A DNA stretch of 64,000 nt from Acanthopleura granulata (Eukaryota > Mollusca > Polyplacophora > Chitonida > Chitonidae): the NCBI GenBank assembly GCA_016165875.1, contig JABBOT010000023.1:1984001-2048000 (forward strand), given 5' to 3'. The first letter of the stretch is position 1, and each line of letters begins with the position of its first letter. This document shows, piece by piece, positions 13,301 through 25,021 of the stretch. The notes beneath the pieces were generated by a model. It was not told the origin of the DNA, did no database searches, and saw nothing but the letters and a program-made list of their open reading frames with translations. The translations under genes were made by a program, and so were the position numbers.

Positions 13301-16300
13301 AGGAACAAGCATATACCAGTAAAAAGTTATTCTGTTGTTCATAAGCAACACAAAACACTGAGAAATTGGAGAGTCGGCTATAATTCAACTTCATGGATAA
13401 AGATACGCCACTGGTATTAAACTGTTGGTTTCTCATTATAACACACATGCAAAATTAAGCTTGTTTATTAATTATAATTACCATTTTGAAAAAAAGAATC
13501 ACAAATAAATTTTTATCTTTTCTGCAACAAACAGTTACTATAAATATAGTCATGTAAAAAAAAAAACTTCAAATCGATAATATATGTGTACATGTATTTT
13601 CTTATTTCTTACAGACCAAGATTGTGCTGCATGTTAGGTTAACTAAAAATAGCACTTGGGGAAAAGAAATCGATATCTTTAATAATAATTGCTTGTGTCA
13701 TATGTGATTCTGAGGTAATCGCCTCATGAAACAAGCAATAACTTAACAGTAGCCTTATTCATGAATTTATATGAAATTCTGAGCAAAAATTGATCTTGAG
13801 CTGTATTGACCCATCCATTAAATTTTGGTTGAGATCAGATCGAGGAATATGTTGTAAACAATCCTTCACCACTGAAAGACAGGACTGAAATGCAGAGAAT
13901 TGCCTCTTTGTCTGTAGTGTGGGTGTTGGAACATTTAGCTATGTCAGAGGTTTGTGACCTCGCAGTGCCTTTCAGTCATTTCAAACGTGACTGCATGGCC
14001 TCAGGAAAAACAGGTGCGTACTCTGTACACCACACTGTACACACCTAAATGCCACTTCTCGAAAAATATATGATACATACGAAGCTGGGAATTTTGATTA
14101 TCAAAGATGCATGGCTGGCCTGCAATAATTAAAGTAAAAGATAGCTCATGATTGAGGCACTGTTCATTAAAAAGATCACAAATTTCTGTCTTAATAGCAA
14201 AAACCTGTTTGCTTGAATTCGTTGCTGAATTATCTTCGTTTGAAGTGTGAAGTACTTTGCTGCCACCTGGGGATCTTTAGGTGCCCAAGCTTTTACTGTT
14301 CTGAGATTGTCACATCACAGAGCTAGGAGATATCAGCTACTTATAAGCTGTGACGCAGACCTTCTGAGTTGACTGTCAATGTAACATAATAATACAGGGC
14401 CAGGACATTATTTTAACGTTATGTGGTTTATGTGGAACAACACTTTACAACAAATTATTTCCAGTCTATTCTGTTATGGCAAAAGTAAGACACCAGATCA
14501 TTTCATGTTATAAATTTATACCTAAGTTTCAACCACAACCCTAACAGCTTACTACAGTCTCTTGCGCACACAGCATGGCTGTGTTTCACGCTAGTCAATG
14601 GAGAGCAGTCAATTGTCAATTTCCACTGTCGTGGTAGCTGTTAGGAAAAAGTATTTTACTGAAATAAACATAACATTATACCACCTTTATGGCAAACCTA
14701 ACTTAGAACATGCACTGTCTCTGACTTAAGCTACAAATGCTTTACCTGTATACAGCTACTGGCCACAACACTCAAGCACTTACCTGTATCTGTCCAGCAC
14801 AATGCTTGAGTAGCACTCTGCCATCTTCTATTGACAACCTGCCCAGAGTGACTTCCAAAATGTTTCCCTCTAAACGTGTTGTGTAGACACTATCCCCTGG
14901 CTCATCGTCGGAGTCGGCCAGTTTTTGTCGGCACGTGATCAGAAGCTTCACTTGCTATAATGTAACAGCAGCAAAATTGGGAGAAATGCGAGAGTTGGGC
15001 CTTCTCATTTTCACAATATTTCTCAAATTAATTATTTACTTACATGTGTTTTATGCTGTACTCATGAATATTTCACTTACGCAACGGCAGCCAGCATTAT
15101 GATGAGAGGGACCTGGGCAGAGCCCAATGGAAATTCACGACCATCCATAGGTTGCTGGCAAAACTTCTAATGTAAGGTCGAAGAGGAAGCCAGCGTGAGC
15201 TGGGCTTGAACTCATAGCAACTGCCTAGGTGTATCTTGCAGCCAAAACATAAGAATCAACTATTGCTTTAACTATATGAGCCAGTGAGGCAGAATGCCAA
15301 GCTGAAGTCTAACCACCAACACTTCAAGAATATTTCATTTCAATATACGATGGCAGCCAGCATTACAGCGGAAGAAAACCAGATAAAACCCAGGGGAAAT
15401 CTGACCATCTGCAGGCAGACCTTCCAATGTACGTCTGGACAGGAAGCCAGTATATGCTGGACTTGAACTCATCTCAACTGCATTGGTGAAAGGCTCGTGT
15501 GTCATTGCTCTGTGTTAGTCTTTTATCCCTGTGGCCAAAGAGGCTCCGCAAACAAAAAAAAGAACAAAAAATACCGTGCAATGCACTTAAAACCCCTCTG
15601 CCTTAAGCACACGTACACTGTAATGAATAGAATTCCAAGAGATATTGTGTTTAACAGCAGCCATTCATAAAACTGCATAGGTGTGGTATAAATTAGTGAA
15701 CTTGGGACAAACTGTTCAAGAGATAGAGTGTTTACAAGCCTTTTATAAAATATAACTTAAATGACCAGAATGGCCTTGAAAGGAAAGGCCAAGGTCACTA
15801 AAAATCAATAGGGTTCTTCCTCAAGCCAAAGAACTTGGGCTTAACCGTTATGGTGATTGAGCGTAACAAGTCCTTTATAAAATTTAGCTTAAATGTCCCC
15901 AATAACCTTGACGAAAAGGGTCAAGGTCGCTGAAAGCACTCATGCCAGTGTGTAAATTTGGTGAACTTGGGCTACACCATTCTAGAGATAGAGCACTTAC
16001 AAGAATTTAGCTTATGTCACCCCAATCACCTTGAAGAAAAAGGTCAAGATCAATGAAAATCGATAGAGTTCTTCCTCATGCCAATGTGTAAGTGTGGTGA
16101 ACATTGGATAAACCGTTCTAGAGATAGAGCGTTTACGAGGAATATGGACAGACAGACATATGGACGCCACCCAGGACGACAATACCCCTTGACCAAAATT
16201 GGCCCATAAGTACCTTGTCTGTTTTCATCTGCAGAAGCTCTCTGAGGGCATTGAGAAAATTTAGATCCCGCGATACATCATCAAGGTTGTCCAGAAATAG

Positions 16301-19300
16301 AATTACATCTGAAACATAATTTCAATTACATTATTTTCAACTGTAATCTTCAATGATCACAATTTTTTTCACACTAACCATTAATTATCATCTGATTATA
16401 AGTCAAATTTAAATTATACTTTATAAATACTTTTATTTATATATGTAATTAATTATTGTTTAACAACAGACTCGAGAAGTATTCACATAAACACTGAAGG
16501 AAACCCAAGTACCTGCATAATCTACTGACCTTGGGAAAGTTACTGCAGAACTTTTCTCGCACAGATATGAGTATCTTCAATGATTGTTACATAGTCATTG
16601 ACAGCTTTCTGTGACTAAGGAACCAGCGAACAGAGAAAGTGGAACAATGTACAAATTCCATGTCTCAGGCCGGGATTGAACCTGTACCCCATGGGTGCTT
16701 GCAACCGACATAGACGTGCTCTTAATTAACTGGCTGATAAAATACATTTTCAAAAGAAGGCCATAAATATAAAATATACCTTATACACTATCCCCTCATG
16801 AGCCAAAAACTAGATTTAAAGGAGGAGAAAGCATAAAAACAATGCCAAAATCAGATGAAGGAGTGTGAAAGTTCATTTTCCTTTTATAGTCTCTTATATT
16901 TAATATCATTTTCTCTTTCAGGAAAACAGAATATCTGAAAATATATTTGTATATTGGTTATTTGGGACTACGTCTGAAAAATATATTCTTCGAGGCATAA
17001 TAATGATCTAAATAAGGATGTGATACATGTGTAATAAATGTATCTGAGTGTAAATTAGTTGTTTACATTCAAGCATATGTATTCAAACTGAATTCTGCTA
17101 AAATTTATGAACATATTAAAAATATAAATATGATCAAATTCCAGGTTGAACACATTTGTTGGATGAAAAGACCAAATTCTTGAACAAATATATTTAGTAA
17201 ACAAGAGTAACATCGTCATTTATAACATTATTACGCAAAGACAATATATACCGGAGATGGTCCCAAATAACCACCATACAAAAATATTTTCAAATACTCT
17301 TTTCTCCTGAAAGAGAAAATCAAAATAAATGCCAAAGACTATATCTGCAAATAAATTTTTACGCTCTTTCACCTGACTTGGGCATTGCTTTTTGTGATTC
17401 CTTCTCCTTAAATTAAAATCAGACGACATCTGGAGGAGTTATTGCACGGCAGAAAGAACATGATAGACAGACAGGCTCAAGACTGAATAGCCGTCACATA
17501 CGCGTATTATTGTACCTGAAGCAAATTTATCAATTTATACAGCCATGTTTACAGTTTCAGCAATTCAGTAAGACATAATTATGAAAAAAACCTTTCTCCA
17601 AGTCCTTTAACTTTTGTTGAACAGCAGTTTTCAGATCATTCTCTGTGTGCTTCTGTGGTATGTAGGCTTGAGTATCATTGGACAAACCATTCAGAACAGA
17701 ATGATAGAAATCAGCCACACGGCTCTGACCTCTGAAAAATAAGTACAGATTTGAAATGCATGTTTAATTTTCAAATCATATGTTCTTGTATAAAAAGACA
17801 TTAATTAGAGGCTACAGGAAATGTGCACCTCATAAACAAACTCTAAATAGTCAAATAATTTATATGGTCGATTTTGCCGTTAAATTTGTAACATTACCAA
17901 ACACCTGATATCTCAATTTCTGCATGACTACATTTTGGAGGGGGAGGGGGAGGGATAATATGTGACAGGAACAAGGGTCAGTGGCCACAACTGAATTGTT
18001 TAATTTGTGAGAAATCATTCCTACAATGGAAAAAGGAAAATAATGTGAAAGATAAGAAAGTATGTTTCTTTATTTTAGAAATCCTGTTCAAAGGATCGTG
18101 TGTGTCAATTACACCACAAACTCAGTGACTTCATCGGTATTGTGCAGGGTTCATCTGCCAGTGACAACCACTCAAGAGACAGTAATTAACTGTATGTACC
18201 TCAAGCTTAATGTCTTCTTGACAAATACGTCCGATGTTTTTTGGAATCTGTAGCACACCTCTGTAGCCATGCTGGTTTTACCCATTCCACCCATACCACA
18301 AATACAGACCCCTGCAGAAAAGCATGCATCAGTTTTAGTCATAATTTCAAGCATAGGCTTACTACAAAGGATCCTGAAATTCTAATTTATTTACTTGACT
18401 GTTGCTCTTTGTCAAACTACAACTGTCCAAAGTGGCTTAGTGGTTACAGTGTCTGCCTCTGGGTAAGGTCATACCAAAGACTTTAAAAATGGCACCATGT
18501 ACTTGTCGCTGGGCACTCAGTACTGAGAAGTTAGAATTAAACAGGACACGTGTCCTGTGATTGGGAAAGGTGCCATGTCCGGTGCCTTCGGCATGATACT
18601 CCAGGGGTGGCAACATTTTGGCAGCACAAGAAGTCACAGTATGCATACATTCTTGGACTCCTCCTCGTCATGACTGAAAAAATGTTGAGTATGACATTAA
18701 ACAAAAGCATACATGCGTACTTACATACATACATACTTAATGTCATACTTAAGGTACCTGCATTTTTCACTTATAGGAAATGAAGCCAACTGTCAGAATT
18801 CAACAATACTGTACAGGATAAACGGGACTGATCAGAACACGCAAGAATTTTTCACTTCTATGGCGGTAGGTTTTGTGGGCAGAAGAATCCGGAGAGGGCA
18901 TGCAGAGCAAACCACTGATCTTTGGCAAGCTACTGGTGAACTTGTGATGAACAGATATCAACATCATATTACATGGCAAGTGGTCTTCAGTGAATGTTAC
19001 TGTAGCAGGATGGTATATAAGCACTGTCTACAAACAAATTGGAGGGAATTTCACTTTAGTCTAGAAGTAGAGGCATGAACTAGTAAGTCCAAAATTACTT
19101 CGTGCTGCGAAAAGGGTTGCTGGAGTGGCTTATATAGCAAGCCACAATACTTTGCTGGATTCTATGCATGTTCGACTCTCCTTTCCTGAGAAGTCACAAA
19201 GACATACGACTTCGAAAACAAATGGATGAATGTAACAGGGTGAAATATCTATGTCTAACTCTGGGATGGAGGGAGTCTAGTGGCAGAGGCACGCACTAGT

Positions 19301-22300
19301 AATCCAAAGATTGCTGGTTCAAGTCCTCAGTTGGCATACTCAGTCACATTTACACAACACTCAAATGGCCACAAAAGCATCCCCAACTCCTTTTTGTCGC
19401 CAGTGTGCCATGCACAAGTAGTGAGACAACAAATGTAAAACTTTCCTGTCCAAGACGAGTTTTGATCCTGTATCACATGTGTCCTAGTGTTTGGAAGGCA
19501 AATGCCTTAGGACTGGACTACTATTGGATAAATCAGCTATTGGAGAATAAAAATACAGAAGGTCAAGATAAAATTGATTAGACCAAAGATGTGCAATAAT
19601 TCTCTGGCATAAGCTCTTTAAGGGTTATCCTTGGAGCATTGTCAACATCAGGGTACTTAATCGATGGTACAGCTACTGGAAGTAGTTTGCTAATAAATCC
19701 AAACAGCATAGCAACACTATGTAGTTTCTGGAAAGAGGTCTCATGCTCAAAGCATTCTGAACCAGTAATAGTGTGTGTATTGTAACACAGGCCCTTTGTT
19801 AGGGTTCATTCAGCTTATTGACTGGTAATACTTATCCAGGCACATATACCTCAACCCTGCCCCCACTCCACCTTACCCACCTTTACCTGATACCTAGCCA
19901 CTGACCTCAACATGTGTATTAGAGGTGCCTGACAGTGGAGCCATACTAGTATATGTGTTTGTGTTTTTATATTTCATAATGGTCTTGACAACTTGTAAAG
20001 TTTGTGCCTCTCAGTGATGATCTATAAACCATTTTGTTTGTCTTGAAACAAGCTTTCAAATGATGTAAATTCAGTGAAAGTTAGGAACTATGTAGAATAT
20101 ATTAGCAACTCAAAAAGGTGAAAAACTAACAGGAAGGCTGGTCAAGGCTTGTCCAGCTGTAGGCTAGTAGCTTATCAAAACACTGCTTTCACTGATGTCT
20201 GTGCTCTCAGTATATAAAGAGTGGCCTGTGAGCCACTAGGGCAGACCCTGACAGATCACCGAGATGATGTCATGCTGATTGATGTAAGTAGATTATGTTC
20301 AACAAGAATGGTCTCAACACACTGCTGTTTGCCGCCGTTATTGCCTGACATTAACTACCTTGCAAACCTTGAGTTGACTCAAAGACCTTGGTAACAGTAA
20401 CCTACTCTGACTGGGTGTCCAAATTCGAGCGTTTCACTTGTACTGCCCACTTCAATGATACTTTCTTGTCTTTGAGCGAACTATGCAGACTCACACCATC
20501 CGCTGATGTGTTGTTGCATCTCCCTAATTCACGTCAATGTTGCATCTTGGCCAAAATGAACTTTCAAACTTGAAAAAATTGAATATTTCTAAGGGGTATG
20601 AACGACGTTCAATAGAAAATCGATAACAAAATGGCAACTGCCACCCTCCTCCCTAGTGGCATCATGTGCATTTTCATCTCTAATTAGGGATTCAAGCCTG
20701 AATGGAAAATATCGTTTTCATTCGGATTATTATTACACCATGTCACCAAAAAAACTGTTTTTTTCAAAATGTTTTATAAACTTTTGAGAATTTTGCTGTT
20801 GGAAATTGTCCTGTTCATGCAGTTTTGGACGCTAATTCCAAATATGCAAATTTTGGAAAACTGGAAGTCACGTTGTCTGAATTGGAAGTGGGTACATCTC
20901 TAAAACCAATGATGCTAAAGACGTAGTCTTAAGGCCAAACATCACCTCAATGCTTGGAGACAAATTTTACATAACTGGAAATGACTTCAGCAAACCAGTA
21001 GTGGTACATACCAAAAAAATTGCCATTTCTGCAAGTTTCAAAATTGAAAAACTTCTGCAGCTAAAATGGCAATGTAGAACGACGTGAAACTTATGTAGGT
21101 AGTAGGCCTGGAAATTGTCTTTTGTGAGTAAAAGCTTGGGTGTTTTTGGTCAAGTGACCTTACCACTATACTGAGTTGATACAAAACCATTTGAGAGACA
21201 TTTTCTTCTGAATCCCAAGTGCGACTGACCTGAAATTTTGCACATGTGACAACTATTGCCTCTGGATTATTTGGACAGAAAAAGAATGCAATGTGTGAGT
21301 AAATAACCGGAAATGGAAGTGATGTCATGTGTCAAATTTTGAATCTGAGCCTTCCAAATATGCTACCGCCGTAGTTTAACTTCCTGATCACAATCTGGTC
21401 TTATTTCTTTCCTATGATTCATACTTTTGCCATAAATTGCGATCAAATATTTGGAGGAAACTAGAATGAAAACTGTTACAGAGGTAAATCTGAAGATCTC
21501 AGAGTGTGTAGGGTGTAGGGTTACTGTATATGTGCCGATGTAACGAAAGAAATGTTACACACATGCACACAGAGGCCCTACTGGCTTGAACCTCGACATC
21601 GCTGTCACTGACAGCTATATTTAAATTTGGTATTTTTAAATACCTGGTATCAATATCTTGTGAACCACAGAGTCTTTTTCTTAGTCTTAGAGTCTTTTTC
21701 TAACAAATAAAAGACTATCTTAACTGGAATGATATGTCCTCTAGTAATCTTCTGCAATATCTACATTTTTATTCACCACAAACCTTGAATTTTAGAAGAC
21801 TTTTCGCTTAAAAAATTGCATATCTTTTTAATCTCTTCTTTTCTTCCGACAAAGTTTTTATCTCTGGATATTCCATGCTGCTGCATCTCTTTCGTTATTT
21901 TCTGGTATTTTTCAAGATATTGGCTTATGACGTCCTGCAGATTCTCCCAAGATGGCCTCTCCCTGGATGGTTCCATGGAGATTTCTACACATGTAAAAAC
22001 AGACAAAGAACACACATGAAGTCCCACATATACTCTATGGTACATTGTACCAAACACAGCAATTCCAAAATTTCTTTTCTTATTCAATATCAGCAAAAAA
22101 AAACAAACAGATTCAACATTTACACGGCTATATTCAATACTTATAAACACAATCAGTAATTTAAAAATAAGGGCTAGGAGAAAACCGAGGTAATTTGCTG
22201 GTAAAACTTGCTGGAATCTGCTTGCCATCACATGTCATCTAGGGTACAAAAGCAAGTGTCAGGGCCTGGGCAGCCCAAGGATTCTCTTGATTCTGTCAAC

Positions 22301-23352
22301 CTCACAATTTCTGCTATACAATCCCATGGCATCTGTATGATGTAACAGTGATACATCATAGTTCCCCTGGATCACTGTTTGGTAATTAATTTGACAATTC
22401 TCAATGTGACAGGAAACTAGCATTGAAGCTTCTCTTTTTTGTCAAGAGACTGATTTCGGTCTACTTTTGAGGATCTTCTGGGTGATAAATTCGTTACACA
22501 TTTACAGGGTATCCTCATACGGATATCCGTTACAGTTTCCTATCCTGTTACTCAGGAATCTGTGTTACTAATGGTGTCTGAGTATTTCAATACATGTGTA
22601 TGTATTTTGACTTTCTATTTTGATGTTTGCTACACCGGTAAAAACACAGTACACAGTATAAGAGAGTCCTATAATCGCCTCATGAAGAACATCAAGGAGG
22701 TTATTTCAGTTTGTGATATATGTATTACTTGCATCAATCACATTGCGAGGCGTTACATTACAAAACGGTTAAATACTGTATATGATGTCCTGTAAAGCAC
22801 CAAAACTTTCACCAAAAAGCATGCATATTTAGAGACAACTAATGTGAAAAAATTTTACTTTCCATTTTGGTGTTATTTGTTATCATCCTACCTCCCAAAC
22901 ACACCTCAAAATACCTTTTCTCCCCTCAATAAAATTAGAGCAACTTAATAAGGAGCAAAATTTTAGGACATTTACAGTATATTAAAGACCCGTCATCTCC
23001 ACTGGGAGCTAGATTAAAGAAACACATTCTTAAAATCAGAAAACAACAAAATGTCTTCTAGCAGATTATTTTCACCTGTGTATTCAGCAACATTTTTCAA
23101 GAACATCAGCAGCTCATCCCAACGATTGTAAAATTCGTCAAGCAGAATTTTGAAAAAGCTGTTCCAGTCCTTCACGCTGTCAATGTCACTGATCTTCAGC
23201 TTGTCCTTGGACAGGATCTTCATCTGATAGAGATCTGTAGTCGTTAACTTGGCACTCATTTCGCTGAAAAGCTCAGCTAAGGGAGAGACCTCTGAGGAAT
23301 GAGAGCCTAAGCAATCAGTTACTTCTGAATTCCCAGCCATGTTTAAACACAT
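10077..23352 (-). CDS. Gene A: DED-like / NB-ARC / winged-helix / TPR protein (NLR- or APAF1-like STAND NTPase)
   Basis: Nine coding exons can be joined with GT/AG borders and matching phases: 23340-23076, 21984-21784, 18311-18200, 17731-17592, 16308-16214, 14954-14784, 13253-11558, 10843-10662 and 10361-10077, giving about 1048 residues. Domain order is a DED-like death fold (about 15-88), linker with an NFVGR motif (about 138), Walker A GMGGMGKTS (161-169), Walker B VILFLDNLDD (241-250), a sensor strand VKLLITCR (273-280), a GxP-like CGQCPL (341-346), a winged helix (about 395-440), an FHP motif where NB-ARC proteins carry MHD (502-504), TPR helices (about 690-890) and an acidic, serine-rich tail. 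STAND ATPases of this layout (APAF1, NLRs) are cytosolic nucleotide switches that oligomerise and recruit death-fold partners; an immune or apoptotic role is inferred. Translation could start at 23352 (MCLN) or 23340 (MAGN). The reading frame is intact, unlike paralogue B. Confidence 0.9.
10662..10843 (-). CDS. Gene A exon 8: last helical repeat
   Basis: Phase 1 in and 0 out, with an AGG|GTAAGG donor. It encodes DEAENAFKKAEKIYDDV... and ends RVRNFYR. Paralogue B exon 7 aligns over its full length (DDGRQAFEKSAR, then a stop, then YKLL... ending RTEQFYK). The pattern is consistent with a final TPR-like pair. Confidence 0.9.
11558..13253 (-). CDS. Gene A exon 7: ARC, winged helix, FHP motif and TPR array
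   Basis: This 1696-bp exon carries most of the protein. It opens with the GxP-like CGQCPLVIKIMG. A winged helix follows (LIHLSVFETSFDWYMAEAV...ILKQLRKHHLL). Next comes a charged insertion that B lacks, with DEELSDDE and a basic PRKKSSGPKRQK patch, then SYTFHPIVLRFL in the MHD position, a helical middle, and at least four TPR-like helical pairs (for example GCAHFQLGEFEEARRYHQEA and LRNMADIYRRLKEFTEAYR). The exon ends ACAG|GTAAGC in phase 1, exactly as in B. Confidence 0.93.
14133..14725 (-). mobile_element. piggyBac-like MITE (TTAA target), copy 2
   Basis: Flanked by TTAA at 14129-14132 and 14726-14729. The left end AGTAAAAGATAGCTCATGA matches the end of the copy at 37228-37770, and the interior is similar over its whole length in reverse orientation. 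It lies in gene A intron 6. No transposase is present. Confidence 0.85.
14784..14954 (-). CDS. Gene A exon 6: NB-ARC sensor strand and start of ARC1
   Basis: The exon is 57 whole codons, phase 0 at both ends, with a CAG|GTAAGT donor. It begins QVKLLITCRQKLAD, matching the (K)xLLTTR-type sensor strand that follows Walker B in NB-ARC proteins. It continues into an EVTLGRLSIEDGRVLLKHC helix, which corresponds to the 'L..L....A..L' part of ARC1. Confidence 0.9.
15030..15292 (-). repeat. tRNA-derived SINE, diverged copy
   Basis: Minus-strand copy in gene A intron 5 with TTTTATGCTGTACTCATGAA, GGTTGCTGGCAAAAC and GAGGAAGCCAGCGTGAGCTG. The head is separated by a short unrelated stretch before TGAGCCAGTGAGGC. 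Confidence 0.8.
15318..15550 (-). repeat. tRNA-derived SINE, second tandem copy
   Basis: Directly follows the previous copy in the same orientation (CAAGAATATTTCATTT, GACAGGAAGCCAGTATATGC, GGCCAAAGAGGCTCCG). Confidence 0.78.
15660..16205 (-). repeat. Dispersed repeat with internal AGAGATAGAGCGTTTAC-type units
   Basis: About four diverged units, each holding GGTCAAGGTCACTGAAAATC, TTCTTCCTCATGCCAATGTG and GAACTTGGGCTAAACCGTTC. The end ACGACAATACCCCTTGACCA marks one border. In reverse it matches 44935-45975 in gene B intron 7. Confidence 0.8.
16214..16308 (-). CDS. Gene A exon 5: Walker B
   Basis: This 95-bp exon encodes DVILFLDNLDDVSRDL and then a LRELLQMKTDK helix. The four hydrophobic residues followed by D-N-L-D-D form the Walker B strand. 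The donor AAG|GTACTT closes in phase 0. Confidence 0.93.
16490..16745 (-). repeat. Different tRNA-derived SINE family
   Basis: Read in reverse, GCCAGTTAATTAAGAGCACG and a B-box-like GGTTCAATCCC sit about 30 bp apart, as in a tRNA head. A body follows with CATAGTCATTGA. A related fragment lies at 44340-44650. Confidence 0.6.
16805..17425. repeat. Foldback element with about 210-bp inverted arms
   Basis: The arms are 16805-17010 and 17210-17425. One holds GAAAATATATTTGTATATTG and GGTTATTTGGGACTACG; the other, in reverse, holds GAAAATATTTTTGTATGGTG and GGTTATTTGGGACCATC. The loop is about 200 bp. It lies in gene A intron 4. A single diverged arm is at 60600-60800. Confidence 0.85.
17592..17731 (-). 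CDS. Gene A exon 4: NB-ARC segment between Walker A and Walker B
   Basis: Phases 2 in and 1 out agree with its neighbours. It encodes an RGQSRVADFYHSVLNGL helix followed by a linker ending KLKDLEK. Paralogue B's exon 3 begins at the same codon with RGKKSIRDLVLSIFYKL, so the border is conserved although the sequence has drifted. Confidence 0.88.
18200..18311 (-). CDS. Gene A exon 3: Walker A (P-loop)
   Basis: The acceptor is TGCAG and the donor GAG|GTACAT; phases are 1 in and 2 out. It encodes VCICGMGGMGKTSMATEVC, a textbook NB-ARC P-loop with lysine 167 and threonine 168 for nucleotide phosphate and magnesium binding. Confidence 0.93.
18430..18700 (+). repeat. Second tRNA-like SINE family, copy 1
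   Basis: AAGTGGCTTAGTGGTTACAG looks like a tRNA A box, followed by CGCTGGGCACTCAGTACTGA. The copy at 27625-27790 shares GTGGCCTAGTGGTTAGAG and TTGGCACTCAGCACTGAAAG. Confidence 0.65.
18800..19540. repeat. Diverged SINE-like fragments
   Basis: 18880-19020 resembles 44380-44500 (TGGTCTTCAGTGAATGTTAC against AGTGATCTTCATTGAACATT). 19275-19335 has a tRNA-like head with TTGCTGGTTCAAGTCCTCAG. The copies are old. Confidence 0.5.
19541..20688. other. Gene A intron 2, left part; nothing recognised
   Basis: No exon with homology to gene B or conserved splice borders was found between 18311 and 21784. Confidence 0.5.
20689..21620 (-). mobile_element. About 0.93-kb dispersed non-coding element, copy 2 (in gene A intron 2)
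   Basis: Reverse-orientation copy of 5511-6895. The ends ATTCAAGCCTGAATGG (20691) and CCCTACTGGCTTGAACCTCG (21574) correspond to the ends of copy 1. It is shorter by internal deletions. Confidence 0.72.
21784..21984 (-). CDS. Gene A exon 2: linker to NB-ARC with NFVGR motif
   Basis: This 201-bp exon is phase 1 at both ends. It encodes a charged helical linker (MEPSRERPSWENLQDVISQ...) that ends in DKNFVGRKEEIKKICNFL. The xFVGR-(K/I)-(E/D)-E motif is the usual entry to NB-ARC domains, and paralogue B has INFVGRIDETTEI. In gene B this motif shares exon 1 with the N-terminal domain, so the two genes differ by one intron here. Confidence 0.85.
23076..23352 (-). CDS. Gene A exon 1: N-terminal DED-like death-fold domain
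   Basis: The exon has two in-frame ATGs four codons apart (23352 and 23340). A likely splice acceptor sits just upstream near 23374, so a 5' UTR exon may exist further up. The helical pattern, with LFSEMSAKL, an L-x-x-MKILSKD stretch and NRWDELLMFL near the end, resembles a death effector domain with its RxDL-type motif. That assignment is by eye. The exon ends at a CAG|GTGAAA donor in phase 1. Confidence 0.8.
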
Positions 23353-24905
23353 TCTCTTCCTCACTAAATCAGGCTGCAACACAGGGTAGCTGAAACACAC
23401 AAATGTCATGCAATCTTTAACGATTCTTTATGTGAGTCTAAAGCAGTACAGGATGCTACATATGGCCTGGTTTCACATTATGGAACATGATTATTATAAA
23501 TATGAAAATGTATTAATTCAAAGCACAATATTACAGCAAATACGAAATTAAAGAAAACAACCGAATGTCAGGATCCAGTTTTATTATTTATCCCCCATCA
23601 GAAAAAAGGCTTCTGATAGCACAGCAATGGTCACACGAGTGACATGTATATCTCTATACCCAGCAGCAGGTACTATATTCGTCTGATGACTCAGCAGCAG
23701 TAGGGAGAACGCCATGATGTAACAGTTACAGAGTGACGCAACAATGACACCACCGACACAAGGCCACTGTTATGACGTCATAATTCCCAGATCCCTGCTT
23801 GGTAATTCAAAGCTTCTTCATGCGACAGGAACTTACTGTTGAAACTTCTTTAGTTTTTCAAGAAACAAATTTCAGTGCAGTTTTTGGGGTCATCCGCAGG
23901 AAATATTTGTTACACGGCTACTAAGTTTCGTATCCTTTCCCTCAGTGTATCCATGTAACTGATATTATACATCCAGAATATCCCAGGATTTTCTTCACTT
24001 TTGACAGTGTTATTTCACATGTTATATATCACTTTTGTAATTACATTTAGATATTTTACACCCCATGATGTCAAAAAAAGAAACATCTGGTTTCATGATG
24101 TTGCCATCTGAGGTCCATGGGATGATGCCATAATGCAAATTTAGTCCATCGCTACATTCCTGTCACACAAGAAGACATGAAATCAAACAATATATGTCAT
24201 GTATATGACATCACACTATATACATGTCTTAAAGGCCTGTAGCTGAAAACACTGATTAAAACTTTTTTAAGTCATGATGTTGTTAAGTACAAATGATCAA
24301 TAGAGTATTGCCCAGAAAAGGTGGATATTACCCTAAATATTGTTCAAGTGAAAAATGCAGTGGAATCATTTCCACCTCTCACTCGAGCAATATTTATGGT
24401 AGTCAACCTTCACTTCAATGTGCATCTATTTAATAGACTTCTTGCCACAATATGGCTGAGATATTGCCAGTGTGGCATCAAGCCACAATCATTCCTTCAT
24501 TCTGGGTGACAAGGTGTAAAAAGCACTTTAAATTCAAAAGCTCCAAGTTATGAAGTTTTGAAAATACAGAATTAAGTTAACAATTAATGCAAAACAAACT
24601 TTGCTGATGGATGGGCATACAAAACATCAAAGATTATACATGAATGTAACCCATCAGATTAACATAACAAGTTGCCATGGTAAAAGAAACATGTTTAACT
24701 CCACCTCTGAATCCATGAATTACATGTTAATTCGTACTTAATTATTCTATCACGACTGTGAATGGCTTTGGAGATACATGTGAAAGGGATATCTCATTAA
24801 TTAACATGATTAATGAGCTAAACATGATTGCGGCATATCCTGAGAAAGTCAGCCAAAGTTAAAATCACACACTGAAATTTTAGCCTCTCAATCTGATCAA
24901 GCAGA
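23353..24905. other. Intergenic between genes A and B; no gene supported
   Basis: A likely splice acceptor near 23374 may mark a 5' UTR exon junction of gene A. A fragment near 24425-24500 (CCACAATATGGCTGAGATAT, then GTGGCATCAAGCCACAATCA) belongs to another widespread short repeat also seen at 4313-4345, 48115 and 62990. Confidence 0.5.
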
Positions 24906-25021
24906 TGTGGAGGAGCTGCAGCAGTCTGAACAGATGTTGAGGTCAGCAGAGTTCACTAGCAGGTGTGGAGGAGCTGCAGCAGTCTGAACAGATGTTGAGG
25001 TCAGCAGAGTTCACTAGCAGG
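24906..25021. repeat. Exact 58-bp tandem duplication
   Basis: Two apparently identical 58-bp units (24906-24963 and 24964-25021), each starting TGTGGAGGAGCTGCAGCAGT. Confidence 0.95.
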
